Assembly (NCBI RefSeq): GCF_000194155.1
Contig: NZ_GL877878.1
Coordinates: forward strand, 2,179,497-2,243,496
DNA length: 64,000 nt
Direction of reading: 5' to 3'
DNA from: Saccharopolyspora spinosa NRRL 18395
Lineage (GTDB): Bacteria > Actinomycetota > Actinomycetes > Mycobacteriales > Pseudonocardiaceae
In this document: one piece after another, positions 33,057-41,403 of the stretch
How the letters are laid out: every line of letters begins with the position of its first letter
How positions within the stretch are numbered: the first letter of the stretch is position 1
Translations under genes and position numbers: made by a program
Notes under the pieces: model-generated
What the model saw: only the letters and a program-made list of their open reading frames with translations
What the model was told of the DNA's origin: nothing
Database searches by the model: none

Positions 33057-34276
33057 TGACCGTGGACGCCGACGAACTCCGCAGCAAGGTAAGGGAATTC
33101 CTCGCCGCGAACGACCCCGCGCAGCTGGATCGGCTGGAGTTCCTTCGGGCGCGCTTCGATGCCGGGCTGGCGTGGGTGCACTTCCCCGCCGGTCTCGGCG
33201 GCTTGGGCGCCGCGCGGGAGCTGCAGCCGGTGGTGGACGCCGCCTTCGCTGAAGCCGGCGCGCCGGACAACAAGCCTCAGCTCAACGTCATCGGGCTGGG
33301 CATGGCAGCGCCGACGATCCTGCGCTTCGGCACCGACGAGCAGCGCCGCCGCTACCTCCGTCCACTATGGACCGGAGAGGAGGTCTGGTGCCAGCTGTTC
33401 AGCGAACCCGGCGCCGGATCGGACCTCGCCGCGCTGTCCACCCGGGCGGTGCGCGACAAGGGGGGTACCTCCCGCTCGAGCGAAGCCGCGAGCGAGGGAG
33501 AGTGGGTGGTGGACGGGCAGAAGGTCTGGACGTCGCTGGCGCACCAGGCCCGCTGGGGGATCCTGGTCGCCCGCTCCGACCCGGACCAGCCAAAGCACAA
33601 GGGCCTGTCCTACTTCATCTGCGACATGACCGCGCCGGGCGTGGAAGTCCGCCCGCTGCGGCAGCTCACCGGTGCGGCCGAGTTCAACGAGGTGTTCCTG
33701 AGCGGGGTGCGGATCCCGGACTCGCAGCGCCTCGGCGAGGTCGGCCAGGGCTGGCAGGTCGCGCTGGGCACCCTGATGAACGAGCGGGTCGCGATCGGCG
33801 GGCGCACGCCCGCGCGAGAAGGCGGCATGATCGGCCTCGCCGCCGAGGCCTGGCGCAACCACCCGGAGAAGCGCACGCACGGCCTGCACGACCGGCTGCT
33901 GCGGCTGTGGGTGGAGGCCGAGGCGATCCGGCTGACCAGCATCCGGCTGCGCCAGCAGCTCGCCATCGGCGAACCCGGCCCCGAGGGCTCCGCGGTCAAG
34001 GTGGCGTACTCCGAGCAGAACCAGGCGATCACCGGGTTCGAGCTGGAGTTCCTCGGCGAACCGGGGCTGGCCTACGACGACTGGACGTTCCGCCAGCCCG
34101 AGTACACAGACTTCGTCAAGCGCGATCCCGGGTTCCGGTACCTGCGGGCGAAGGGCAACTCGATCGAGGGCGGCACCACCGAGATCCTGCGCAACATCAT
34201 CGCCGAGCGGGTGCTGGGCCTGCCGCCGGAGATCCGCACCGACAAGGACCGGCCGTGGAAGGAGCTGCCGCGATGA
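33056..34276 (+). CDS. Acyl-CoA dehydrogenase
   Basis: A 406-residue ACAD with the flavin signature CQLFSEPGAGSDLAALSTRA, WTSLAHQARWGILVAR and the C-terminal NSIEGGTTEILRNIIAERVL. This resembles the FadE subunits encoded in pairs in actinomycete acid or steroid catabolism, and it is followed by a smaller partner with a four-base overlap; I infer a heteromeric enzyme. An odd insertion, KGGTSRSSEAASEGE, breaks the usual beta-strand (33461-33501) and corresponds to a mobile-looking GC palindrome read in frame. Confidence 0.9.
   Translation: MTVDADELRSKVREFLAANDPAQLDRLEFLRARFDAGLAWVHFPAGLGGLGAARELQPVVDAAFAEAGAPDNKPQLNVIGLGMAAPTILRFGTDEQRRRYLRPLWTGEEVWCQLFSEPGAGSDLAALSTRAVRDKGGTSRSSEAASEGEWVVDGQKVWTSLAHQARWGILVARSDPDQPKHKGLSYFICDMTAPGVEVRPLRQLTGAAEFNEVFLSGVRIPDSQRLGEVGQGWQVALGTLMNERVAIGGRTPAREGGMIGLAAEAWRNHPEKRTHGLHDRLLRLWVEAEAIRLTSIRLRQQLAIGEPGPEGSAVKVAYSEQNQAITGFELEFLGEPGLAYDDWTFRQPEYTDFVKRDPGFRYLRAKGNSIEGGTTEILRNIIAERVLGLPPEIRTDKDRPWKELPR
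33461..33501. repeat. REP-like palindromic element inside a coding region
   Basis: GGGGGTACCTCCCGCTCGAG followed by CGAAGCCGCGAGCGAGGGAG resembles the short GC-rich palindromic repeats (core CTCGAGCGAAGCC) scattered through actinomycete genomes, mostly between genes. Here it is in frame in an acyl-CoA dehydrogenase gene, adding about a dozen residues just before the strand VVDGQKVW. Confidence 0.6.
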
Positions 34277-35391
34277 GCGCCCCAGATCTGCTCTACAGCG
34301 AAGTGGAAGAGGACCTGCGCGCCAACGTCCGCCGGCTGCTGCGCGACCGGTGCGACTGGACTGCCGTGCTGGCCCGCTGCGAAACCGACGAGCCCTACGA
34401 CCTCGCGCTGTGGCGGACCCTCGCCGGGGAACTCGGGCTCGCCGCGCTGCTGGTGCCCGAGGAGCTCGGCGGCGCCGGGGCCAGCGCCCGGGAGCTCTCG
34501 GTGGTGGCCGAGGAGATCGGCCGGTCCGTCGCCCCGGTGCCGTTCCTGAGCAACCTGCTGACCACCGCCGCCCTGGTGGCCTGCGCCGGGCAGCCGCTAG
34601 TCCGGGAGATCCTGCCGCAGTTCATCGACGGCTCCCAGCTCTGCACCGTCGCCGTCGGGTTGACCACCGTGCCATACGGCGCATTCCCGCAGTCGGTCAA
34701 GGCCGATGGGTCCGCGCTGAGCGGCTCGGTGTCGGCGGTGGTGGATCTGGAGGTCGCCGACTACGTCGTGGTGCCCGCAACCGACGCCGACGGCGCGGCG
34801 CTGTATCTGGTGGACACCTCGGTGTCCGGGGTGTCGCGGGCCTCGACGACACCGCTGGACCTCACCCGGCGGTTCGGCACGCTCACCCTGGACGGTGCGG
34901 TCGGCGAGCGGATCGCCTCCGGCGCCGGCGCCGAGCGGATCCTCCGGCAGGCGCTGGTAACCGCGGCCGGGCTGCTGGCCGCCGAGCAGGTGGGGCTGGC
35001 CGAGCAGTGCCTGGAGGCCACCGTCGCGTACGCCAAGACGCGCTACCAGTTCGGCCGCCAGATCGGCTCGTTCCAGGCGGTCAAGCACCGGCTCGCCGAC
35101 CTGTGGACGGGGGTGAGCTCGGCGCGGGCCGTCGCCCGCAACGCCGCCGACACCCTGGCGCGCGGCGACGAGGAGTCGGAACTCGCGGTGGCCATCGCGC
35201 AGTCCTTCTGCTCCGACCTCGTGGTGCGGGCCGCAGAGGAGCACCTGCAGCTGCACGGCGGCATCGGGATGACCTGGGAGCACTCGGCGCACCTGTACCT
35301 GGGCCGAGCCAAGAGCTCCCAGCTCTCCTTCGGCATCGCCGAGACGCACCGGCAGCGCATCGCCGAACTAGCCGACCTGCCCACGCCCTGA
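34273..35391 (+). CDS. Acyl-CoA dehydrogenase, smaller partner subunit
   Basis: A 372-residue ACAD with ALLVPEELGGAGASARELSV, a C-terminal helical part YAKTRYQFGRQIGSFQAVKH, and LQLHGGIGMTWEHSAHLYL in place of the GTxEI motif. Such sequences pair with a catalytic ACAD in alpha2-beta2 enzymes of actinobacteria. ATG 34273 overlaps the previous stop (ATGA), fitting a two-subunit enzyme. Substrate unknown; the neighbours suggest branched or cyclic acyl-CoA. Confidence 0.88.
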   Translation: MSAPDLLYSEVEEDLRANVRRLLRDRCDWTAVLARCETDEPYDLALWRTLAGELGLAALLVPEELGGAGASARELSVVAEEIGRSVAPVPFLSNLLTTAALVACAGQPLVREILPQFIDGSQLCTVAVGLTTVPYGAFPQSVKADGSALSGSVSAVVDLEVADYVVVPATDADGAALYLVDTSVSGVSRASTTPLDLTRRFGTLTLDGAVGERIASGAGAERILRQALVTAAGLLAAEQVGLAEQCLEATVAYAKTRYQFGRQIGSFQAVKHRLADLWTGVSSARAVARNAADTLARGDEESELAVAIAQSFCSDLVVRAAEEHLQLHGGIGMTWEHSAHLYLGRAKSSQLSFGIAETHRQRIAELADLPTP

Positions 35392-35439
35392 GATGACAAG
35401 AAGACCCAGCTTTTCGTTGTCGCTCAAGGAGGTTTTGAA

Positions 35440-35892
35440 TTGCGGGTATTCAGCAGCAAGGAAGAGATCATCGCGGCGACGGGCGAGAAGCTCGGCACCA
35501 GCGACTGGCTGACCATCACCCAGGAGCAGGTGAACCAGTTCGCCGACGCCACCCTGGACCACCAGTGGATCCACATCGACGTGGAGCGTGCCGAGAAGGG
35601 ACCGTTCGGCGGACCGATCGCGCACGGGTACCTCACCCTGAGCCTGCTGCCGAAGCTGAACTCCCAGACCTACAAGTTCGAGGGCGCCAAGATGGGGATC
35701 AACTACGGCCTGAACAAGGTCCGCTTCCCCAGCCCGGTCCTGGTCGGTTCGCGAGTCCGCGCCACCACGGAGCTGGCGGCGGTGACCGAAGTGGACGGTG
35801 GGCTCCAGCTGACGGTCAAGTCGACCATCGAGATCGAGGGCGGCACCAAACCGGCCTGCGTGGCAGAAGGCCTCACCCGAGTGATCTTCTGA
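35440..35892 (+). CDS. MaoC-type (R)-enoyl-CoA hydratase
   Basis: A 150-residue single hot-dog protein. The hydratase motif is visible: Asp in QFADATLDHQWIHID and His/Gly in PFGGPIAHGYLTLSL, matching the MaoC consensus (D-x4-H, then G-x2-A-H-G). It hydrates a 2-enoyl-CoA, the step after the dehydrogenases upstream. It starts at TTG 35440 with AAGGAGG seven bases before, 48 bases after the ACAD gene, and is probably the last gene of the operon, which a large hairpin follows. Confidence 0.9.
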   Translation: MRVFSSKEEIIAATGEKLGTSDWLTITQEQVNQFADATLDHQWIHIDVERAEKGPFGGPIAHGYLTLSLLPKLNSQTYKFEGAKMGINYGLNKVRFPSPVLVGSRVRATTELAAVTEVDGGLQLTVKSTIEIEGGTKPACVAEGLTRVIF

Positions 35893-35905
35893 CGAATTTC
35901 CCGCG

Positions 35906-35964
35906 CGAAGGGCACCTTCTTGCCGAGTACGTCAGTCAGGTACGCCGGCAAGAGGTGCCCTTCG
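35906..35964. terminator. Long hairpin after the MaoC gene
   Basis: CGAAGGGCACCTTCTTGCCG (35906-35925) pairs with CGGCAAGAGGTGCCCTTCG (35946-35964) over 19 bases with one bulge and a 20-base loop. It lies 14 bases beyond the MaoC stop. No U-run follows. It probably ends the rightward operon and may also serve the convergent TetR gene on the other strand. Confidence 0.7.
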
Positions 35965-36078
35965 AACTTCACCCCTTTCCGGGGAAGGGTGCGATGTGGA
36001 TGCCCATACCGGGGCCCAGCGCCCCGCGAATCCGCTGTCCAAACAGGACAAGACAGCGCCCGTCGCGCCCCGTCCTGC

Positions 36079-36696
36079 TCAGGGGCGCAGGGAGGCCATG
36101 AGGAGGTCGGCGAACTGCTCGCCGACCTCCTCACCCGTGAGCTTGCCGTCCTTGCGGAACCAGGAGCCGAGGTGGTGCACCGCGCCGAAGAAGAAATCGA
36201 CCACCAGGTCCGCCGACTTGTCCGACCGGAACACCCCGGAGAACTGGCCCTCCTCGATCAACGCCCGCACCCGCTCGTGGTAGCGCCGCCGCTCCGCCCG
36301 GACTTCCGCCTGCTTGTCCGCGTGCAGCAGGTGCATGGAGCGGAAGAAGATCACCGTGTCGTCGAGGTTGGCGGCCGTCGTGGCGACAACGTCCGCGGCC
36401 ACCGCGTGCAGCCTCTCCTGCACCGGCGCGTCGCTGGCCGCCGCGCTCTCCATCCGCGCGTGCTGGTCGCGCAGCACCCGCGCGTAGATCTCGTAGAGCA
36501 GGTCGTCCTTGGAGCCGAAGTAGTGGTACATCGCTCCCTTGGTGACCCCGGCGGCGTCCACGATCTGCTGCACCGAGGTCATCTCGAAGCCCTGCTCGGC
36601 GAACAACCGCGTGGCCACGGCCAGCAACCGCTGCGGAACCGGTTCGGCGCCCGCCGCCGGTCCGGCAGTAGTGCGACCGTTCGCCGACCGCGCCAT
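36079..36696 (-). CDS. TetR-family repressor of the acyl-CoA cluster
   Basis: A 205-residue TetR protein. The HTH reads RLFAEQGFEMTSVQQIVDAA then GVTKGAMYHYFGSKDDLLYE. The C-terminal helices (VIFFRSMHLLHADKQAEVRA, VVDFFFGAVHHLGSWFRKDG) resemble KstR2/FadR-type TetR regulators that sense acyl-CoAs. Its location inside an acyl-CoA gene cluster, plus two matching palindromes at the cluster edges, suggests it represses the cluster and is relieved by an acyl-CoA. ATG 36696. Confidence 0.88.
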   Translation of the reverse strand: MARSANGRTTAGPAAGAEPVPQRLLAVATRLFAEQGFEMTSVQQIVDAAGVTKGAMYHYFGSKDDLLYEIYARVLRDQHARMESAAASDAPVQERLHAVAADVVATTAANLDDTVIFFRSMHLLHADKQAEVRAERRRYHERVRALIEEGQFSGVFRSDKSADLVVDFFFGAVHHLGSWFRKDGKLTGEEVGEQFADLLMASLRP

Positions 36697-36775
36697 GTCA
36701 ACCTCCCCTGTCGATGCCCACTCAGCGTATCGACCTGCCGGTCCGGCTTCGCGCGGACCGGCGGCGACGCGTGCC

Positions 36776-37549
36776 CTACTTCAGTTTGCGCTGAAGTTTC
36801 CGCATGCCAGCGTGCCAGCGCTGCGGTTCGGCGGCCCGCAGCGCGTAGTAGTCGGCGACCTCCGGGTGCGGCAAGATCAGGAATTCCCTGCCGTCCAGCG
36901 AGTCGGCGACCACGTCGGCGACCTGCTCGGGTTCGAGCGCGCCCTTCGCCAGGATCACCTCGCCGGCGTTGCTGCTGCTGCCGAGCATGTTCGTGCGCAC
37001 CCCCTGCGGGCAGAGGGCCTGCACCGTGATGCCGCGATCGGCGTAGGTGATCGCCAGCCATTCGGCGAAACCGAGCGCGGCGTGCTTGGTCACCGAATAC
37101 GGCGCCGCCTGCAGCATCGTCAGCAGGCCGGCGGCCGACACGGTCGCCAGGAAGTGCCCCTGCCCCCGCTCCAGCCAGTGCGGCAGCACCGCTCGGGCGG
37201 CGCGGACGTGCGCCATCACGTTGACCTCCCAGGACTGGGCCCAGGCGTCCTCGTCGGCCTCCGGCCCGCCGCTGCGGGAAATCCCGGCGTTGGCGCAGAA
37301 CAGGTCGATCCGCTCGTGCTCGCCGAGGGCGGCGTCGACCAGCGCGCGCACACCGTCCTCGCTCGCCGCGTCACCGGGCACCGCGACCCCGCCCACTTCG
37401 GCGGCCACCCGCCGGACCTCTTCGGCATCCACGTCGCCCAGCACGACCTTCGCCCCGGATGACGCGAACTTCCGGCTCATCGCCGCACCGATGCCGTTGC
37501 CGGCACCGGTGACCACCACGACCGAATCGGCGAGCTGCAACTCGCACAC
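36776..37549 (-). CDS. Short-chain dehydrogenase/reductase
   Basis: A 257-residue SDR from GTG 37549: TGAGNGIGAAMSRKFASSGA, Asp in LGDVDAEEV (NAD preference), NAGIS, Ser in VSAAGLLTM, YxxxK in YSVTKHAALG. It has a basic C-terminal tail (WHAGMRKLQRKLK). It probably oxidises a hydroxy intermediate of the pathway. It lies 63 bases downstream of the other SDR on the same strand. Confidence 0.87.
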   Translation of the reverse strand: MCELQLADSVVVVTGAGNGIGAAMSRKFASSGAKVVLGDVDAEEVRRVAAEVGGVAVPGDAASEDGVRALVDAALGEHERIDLFCANAGISRSGGPEADEDAWAQSWEVNVMAHVRAARAVLPHWLERGQGHFLATVSAAGLLTMLQAAPYSVTKHAALGFAEWLAITYADRGITVQALCPQGVRTNMLGSSSNAGEVILAKGALEPEQVADVVADSLDGREFLILPHPEVADYYALRAAEPQRWHAGMRKLQRKLK

Positions 37550-37612
37550 CGCCCTTCCCCGAGTCTGGTTCCGCCTTCGACAGCGGCGATTTCGCGTGCA
37601 ATCGCCACGAGC

Positions 37613-38368
37613 TCACACACCGCCCTTCAGGGTCACGCCGCCGTCCAGGACCAGGACTTGGCCGGTGACCCAGGACGCCTCTTCGGAGAGCAGGAACGCC
37701 GCCGCGCCGCTGATGTCGGAGGGAACTCCCAGGCGCTTCAACGGGTAACCCGCGGCGACCTCGTCCTCCTTGTCTTCGTACAGCGCCGTGGCGAACTTCG
37801 TCTTGACCACGGCCGGGGCGATGGCGTTGACCCGGATGTCCGGGCCGAGCTCCACCGCGAGTTCCTTGGTGATGTACGCCAGCGTCGCCTTCGTCGCGCC
37901 GTAGAAGCCGATCCCCGGCGCGGGGCGCAGACCGGCCACGGAGGACACATTGAGCACCGAGCCGCCGTGCTCCTTCATCCACGTGCGGTACACCTGCTGG
38001 GTCCACGCGAGCGCGGCCAGCACGTTGACCTCGAAGATCTTGCGCGCGATCCCGTGCTCCAGGTCGATCAGCGGGCCGTAGGTGGGGTTGATGCCGGTGT
38101 TGTTGACCAGCATGTCCACCCGGCCGAAGGTCTCCACTGTCTTGGCGACCGCTTCGGCTTGGTGCTCCTCGTCGTCGGCCTTGCCGGGGATGCCGAGCGC
38201 GTTCTCGACGCCGCCGAGGCCCTGCACCGCCTCGGCCAGCGGCTCGGGCTTGCGCGCCGTCAGGGTGACTTTCGCGCCCTCTGCCACCAGGCGTTCAGCG
38301 ATGGCCAGGCCGATGCCCCGGCTCGCCCCGGTCACGATCGCGACCCGCCCGTCGAAACGCTTGCTCAT
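37613..38368 (-). CDS. Short-chain dehydrogenase/reductase, FabG-like
   Basis: A 251-residue SDR from ATG 38368 (AGAAGGG upstream). Motifs are TGASRGIG, NNTGINPTYGP (NNTG instead of NNAG), Ser in LNVSSVAGLRPA, YxxxK in YGATKATLAY, and GQVLVLDGGVTLKGG. Arg in LTARKPE suggests NADP(H) preference. It is co-directional with the decayed CoA-ligase gene upstream and the second SDR downstream, likely one transcript. Confidence 0.87.
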   Translation of the reverse strand: MSKRFDGRVAIVTGASRGIGLAIAERLVAEGAKVTLTARKPEPLAEAVQGLGGVENALGIPGKADDEEHQAEAVAKTVETFGRVDMLVNNTGINPTYGPLIDLEHGIARKIFEVNVLAALAWTQQVYRTWMKEHGGSVLNVSSVAGLRPAPGIGFYGATKATLAYITKELAVELGPDIRVNAIAPAVVKTKFATALYEDKEDEVAAGYPLKRLGVPSDISGAAAFLLSEEASWVTGQVLVLDGGVTLKGGV

Positions 38369-38393
38369 CGGTTTCCCTTCTCTCACGGCGTTT

Positions 38394-39428
38394 TCACGCG
38401 GTGGCAGCCGCTGTCAGCGCGGGACCTCGGACGCGTCGCGGGCGGTGTCCGGCAGTTGGCGGCGCAGGATCTTGCCGGTCGCGGTCTTCGGCAGCTCGTC
38501 CAGGATTTCGATGCTGCGCGGATACTTGTACGCGGCGAGCTGCTGCTTGCAGTAGGCCACGAGCTCCGCCGCGGTGGCCGAGGCACCGGTGCTCAGGCCG
38601 ACGTAGGCCTTCACGGTCTCGCCCCGGTATGAGTCCGGCACGCCGACGACGGCGACTTCCCGCACCGCCGGGTGTCCGTAGCGGACGTCCTCGACCTCGC
38701 GCGGCCGGACCTTGAAGCTGGCGGCGTTGATCATGTCCTTCGTCCACGTAGCACCAGCCCTGCGCGTCCATGAATCCGAGCGGTGTCCGGCCAGCGCGTC
38801 GAGCACCACGCCGGGCTCGAAGCCGCACACCAGGTCGAGTTGCCGCCCCAGCGCCAGTGCGGCACCGAGCTGGCAGGCCAGGCCGGTGATGTGGAACAGA
38901 GGTGCGAGCCCGAAGATCCCGTTGCCGCCGAGCTCCTTGTACCCGGGTCTGCGTGCCTTCGGCGTTGAACACGACGTTGCCGTGCGCGTTGGTGGCGCCC
39001 TTGGGCACGCCGCTGGTCCCCGAGGTGCAGACGAGCAGCGCGACGTCCGAACTGGCCAGTTCGATCTCCGGGGGTCGCCGTCCGGCGTTCGCCCGCGCGA
39101 CCGCCAGCAGGTCCACGCACCCGGCGGCCGGACAGCGTTCGAGCTTGACGAACAGCCGCGGCGCGTGGCGGGTCTGCAGGTACAGGGGCAGCCGGTCGCC
39201 CCGGCCGGCCCCCTGTGCGACCAGGTGGACGGCCAGCCCGTCGCTGAGCTCGTCGAGCTCCCGGTCGCTGATCCGGCCGTCGAAGTAGGTGATGGCCACG
39301 TGGTCCGGGTTTTCCCGGTGGGCAGCGGAGGACAGTTCGAGCATGCTGTCGAACCGCGGCTCGATCTCGGCGGCGACCTCGCCGCCGTAGAGCGCCAGCC
39401 AAAGTCGTTCGTCGTACGCGCTGGCCAA
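38394..39428 (-). pseudogene. Acyl-CoA synthetase (AMP-binding), decayed
   Basis: Pieces of a fatty-acyl-CoA/aryl-CoA ligase appear in different frames. The N-terminus (ERLWLALYGGEVAAEIEPRF) and the AMP loop (LLVCTSGTSGVPKGATNAHG) are in one; GIFGLAPLFHITGLACQLGA and the C-terminal KDMINAASFKVRPREVEDV with KTATGKILRRQLPD are in another; MDAQGWCYVDE is back in the first. At least three frameshifts and two deletions (after the N-domain and in the central domain) leave about 345 codons instead of about 520. It cannot make an active ligase. It stands behind one of the two TetR-type palindromes. Confidence 0.88.
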
Positions 39429-39448
39429 CGCGCCACCTCCACATCGAG

Positions 39449-39462
39449 ACCGACCAGTCGGT
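39449..39462. promoter_or_regulatory. Second TetR-type palindrome
   Basis: ACCGACCAGTCGGT has perfect six-base arms around CA. It lies 21 bases upstream of the start of the decayed CoA-ligase gene on the minus strand and matches the site at 29012-29027 in 13 of 14 core positions. I read it as the leftward-operon operator of the TetR repressor. Confidence 0.6.
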
Positions 39463-39627
39463 ACGTCCAGTCAACGACCCACGCCCGGTCTCGTCAAGCC
39501 TCGGTGGCACCGCCGTGCTCCGACCGGCGCAACTCCCGCTTCGCAACATCGCCAAAACCTTGACCACCCAACTGGTCCAGTCCATTTTGCGAGGACATCA
39601 TCCGGCTCTCACCCCACGGAGGCCCGC

Positions 39628-40608
39628 ATGACCAGACGAATGGCCGCGCTCGCCGCGGCCGTCCTCGCCGCAGCGCTCGCGTTCGCCCCCGCCAGCTCCG
39701 CCACCACCCGGCAAGCGCTGCCCAAGCACCAGCTCACCGGGTACTGGCAGAACTTCGTCAACAACGCCAAGCCGCTGAAGATCAGCGACATCTCGCCGAA
39801 TTACGACGTCATCGCACTGGCATTCGGCAATGCCGACTCGGCCCGACCCGGCGCGGTCACCTTCAACGTCGACCCGGAGCTGTCCACCGCACTCGGCGGC
39901 TACACCGACGAGCAGCTCAAATCAGACATCGCCGCGAAGCGGGCCGAGGGCAAGACATTCGTGCTCTCAATCGGCGGCGAAAAAGGAAATGTCGACCTCG
40001 GCAGCGAAGCGAACGTCGCAAATTTTGTCGACTCGGTTGGAAAAATCTTAACTGATTATGGAATAAATGGGTTTGACATTGACCTGGAGCACGGGCTAAA
40101 CGTCCCCAACACGACCAGCGCGATCCGTCAGCTGCGCGAACGCGTGGGCGATGACTTCGTGCTGACCGTCGCGCCGCAGACCCTCGACGTGCAACCCGGC
40201 GGCTCCTACCTGCAGCTGGTCGACAACGTCAAGGACATCCTCACGGTCGTGCACACCCAGTACTACAACTCGGGTTCGATGAGCGGCTGCGACGGCCAGG
40301 TCTACAGCCAGGGCTCGGTCGACTTCATAACCGCACAGGCGTGCAGCCTGCTGAAGGTGCTGCGCCCGGACCAGGTTTCGCTGGGCCTGCCGGCGGCGGC
40401 CGCGGCGGCCGGCAGCGGGTACGTCGATCCGTCGATCGTCAACAACGCGCTCAGCTGCCTGGCGGCCGCCACCGACTGCGGCCAGTACACCCCGGACCAG
40501 CCGCACCCCGAGATCAGCGGCGTGATGACCTGGTCCATCAACTGGGACGCCAGCAGTGGCAATGCTTTCTCGGATCCGGTTCGGACCCATTTGGACAGCC
40601 TGCCGTAG
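39628..40608 (+). CDS. Secreted GH18 chitinase
   Basis: A 326-residue glycoside hydrolase family 18 protein with a Sec signal peptide (MAALAAAVLAAALAFAPASS, cleavage about residue 25). The catalytic motif is NGFDIDLEHG (DxDxE, Glu as acid), preceded by FVLSIGGEKGN, with VHTQYYNS and a final GVMTWSINWDASSG. It hydrolyses chitin outside the cell; no carbohydrate-binding module is attached. ATG 39628 has ACGGAGG six bases upstream. A local AT-rich patch at 40020-40080 is unlike the rest of the gene. Confidence 0.93.
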   Translation: MTRRMAALAAAVLAAALAFAPASSATTRQALPKHQLTGYWQNFVNNAKPLKISDISPNYDVIALAFGNADSARPGAVTFNVDPELSTALGGYTDEQLKSDIAAKRAEGKTFVLSIGGEKGNVDLGSEANVANFVDSVGKILTDYGINGFDIDLEHGLNVPNTTSAIRQLRERVGDDFVLTVAPQTLDVQPGGSYLQLVDNVKDILTVVHTQYYNSGSMSGCDGQVYSQGSVDFITAQACSLLKVLRPDQVSLGLPAAAAAAGSGYVDPSIVNNALSCLAAATDCGQYTPDQPHPEISGVMTWSINWDASSGNAFSDPVRTHLDSLP

Positions 40609-40778
40609 CCGACTCCGCCTCCGGTCGGGGTCTTCAGATCCACGATCACGCCAAAGAACACCCCGACCGGAGCTGCAAGTTCGTCACGGTGCGCAATCCA
40701 CATGCTACGAAAAGTGATACTTCGCACTACGCGCACGTTCGCGCACACATTTCCGCTATACCGCGCTACCCTGGAGCC

Positions 40779-41363
40779 ATGTCAGCCGCGCTGGAAACCG
40801 TGTTGGCACGGGCCGGTTTAAAGGTCACCGCCAACGAATTCCTGACCCTGGTCGAGGACGCCGCCAAGAAGCTCACCTCCCCGCAGGTGGACCCAGGCGC
40901 GCACTTCACCGAAGCGGAACGACTCGCGCTCACCGAAGCAGGCCTGGACCTGACGCCGTTGAGCGAGTCCGAAGCCGACGCCCGCGCGCGGACCGTCGCC
41001 GAACAGGCCGTGCTGCGCGACACCGCGCTGTCGGTCAACCAGGCCGCGGACCGGGTGGGAGTGGACAGCAGCCGGATCCGGCACCGCATCAGCGAACGCC
41101 GGTTGATCGGCTGGAAGGACCGCGGCGGATGGCGGCTGCCCGCGTGGCAGTTCAGCGACACCGACGTGCTGCCCGGGCTGGACGTCGTGCTCGCGCTGAT
41201 GCCCGTCGACCAACCGGCGCTCGTGCTGGCCAACTTCATGACCACGCCACAGGAGGACCTCGAAATCGGGGACCGGCCGGCGAGCCCGCGCGAGTGGCTA
41301 CTGGCCGGTGGCGACCCGCAGCGGGTGGCCGAGCTCGCCGCCACGATCGGCACCCCGGCCTGA
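40779..41363 (+). CDS. Xre/ParS-like antitoxin of a RES-type toxin system
   Basis: A 194-residue protein. The middle holds a DNA-binding helix pair (LSVNQAADRVGVDSSRIRHR, then ISERRLIGWKDRGGWRLPAW). The C-terminal part (VLALMPVDQPALVLANFMTT, DRPASPREWLLAGGDPQRVA) is the toxin-binding domain typical of RES-partner antitoxins. It lies 40 bases before the toxin gene. It should neutralise the RES toxin and repress the pair. ATG 40779 has CTGGAG upstream. Confidence 0.85.
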   Translation: MSAALETVLARAGLKVTANEFLTLVEDAAKKLTSPQVDPGAHFTEAERLALTEAGLDLTPLSESEADARARTVAEQAVLRDTALSVNQAADRVGVDSSRIRHRISERRLIGWKDRGGWRLPAWQFSDTDVLPGLDVVLALMPVDQPALVLANFMTTPQEDLEIGDRPASPREWLLAGGDPQRVAELAATIGTPA

Positions 41364-41403
41364 GCCCCGTTCCCAACCTTCGAGACCCCAACCCAGGACG
41401 TTC

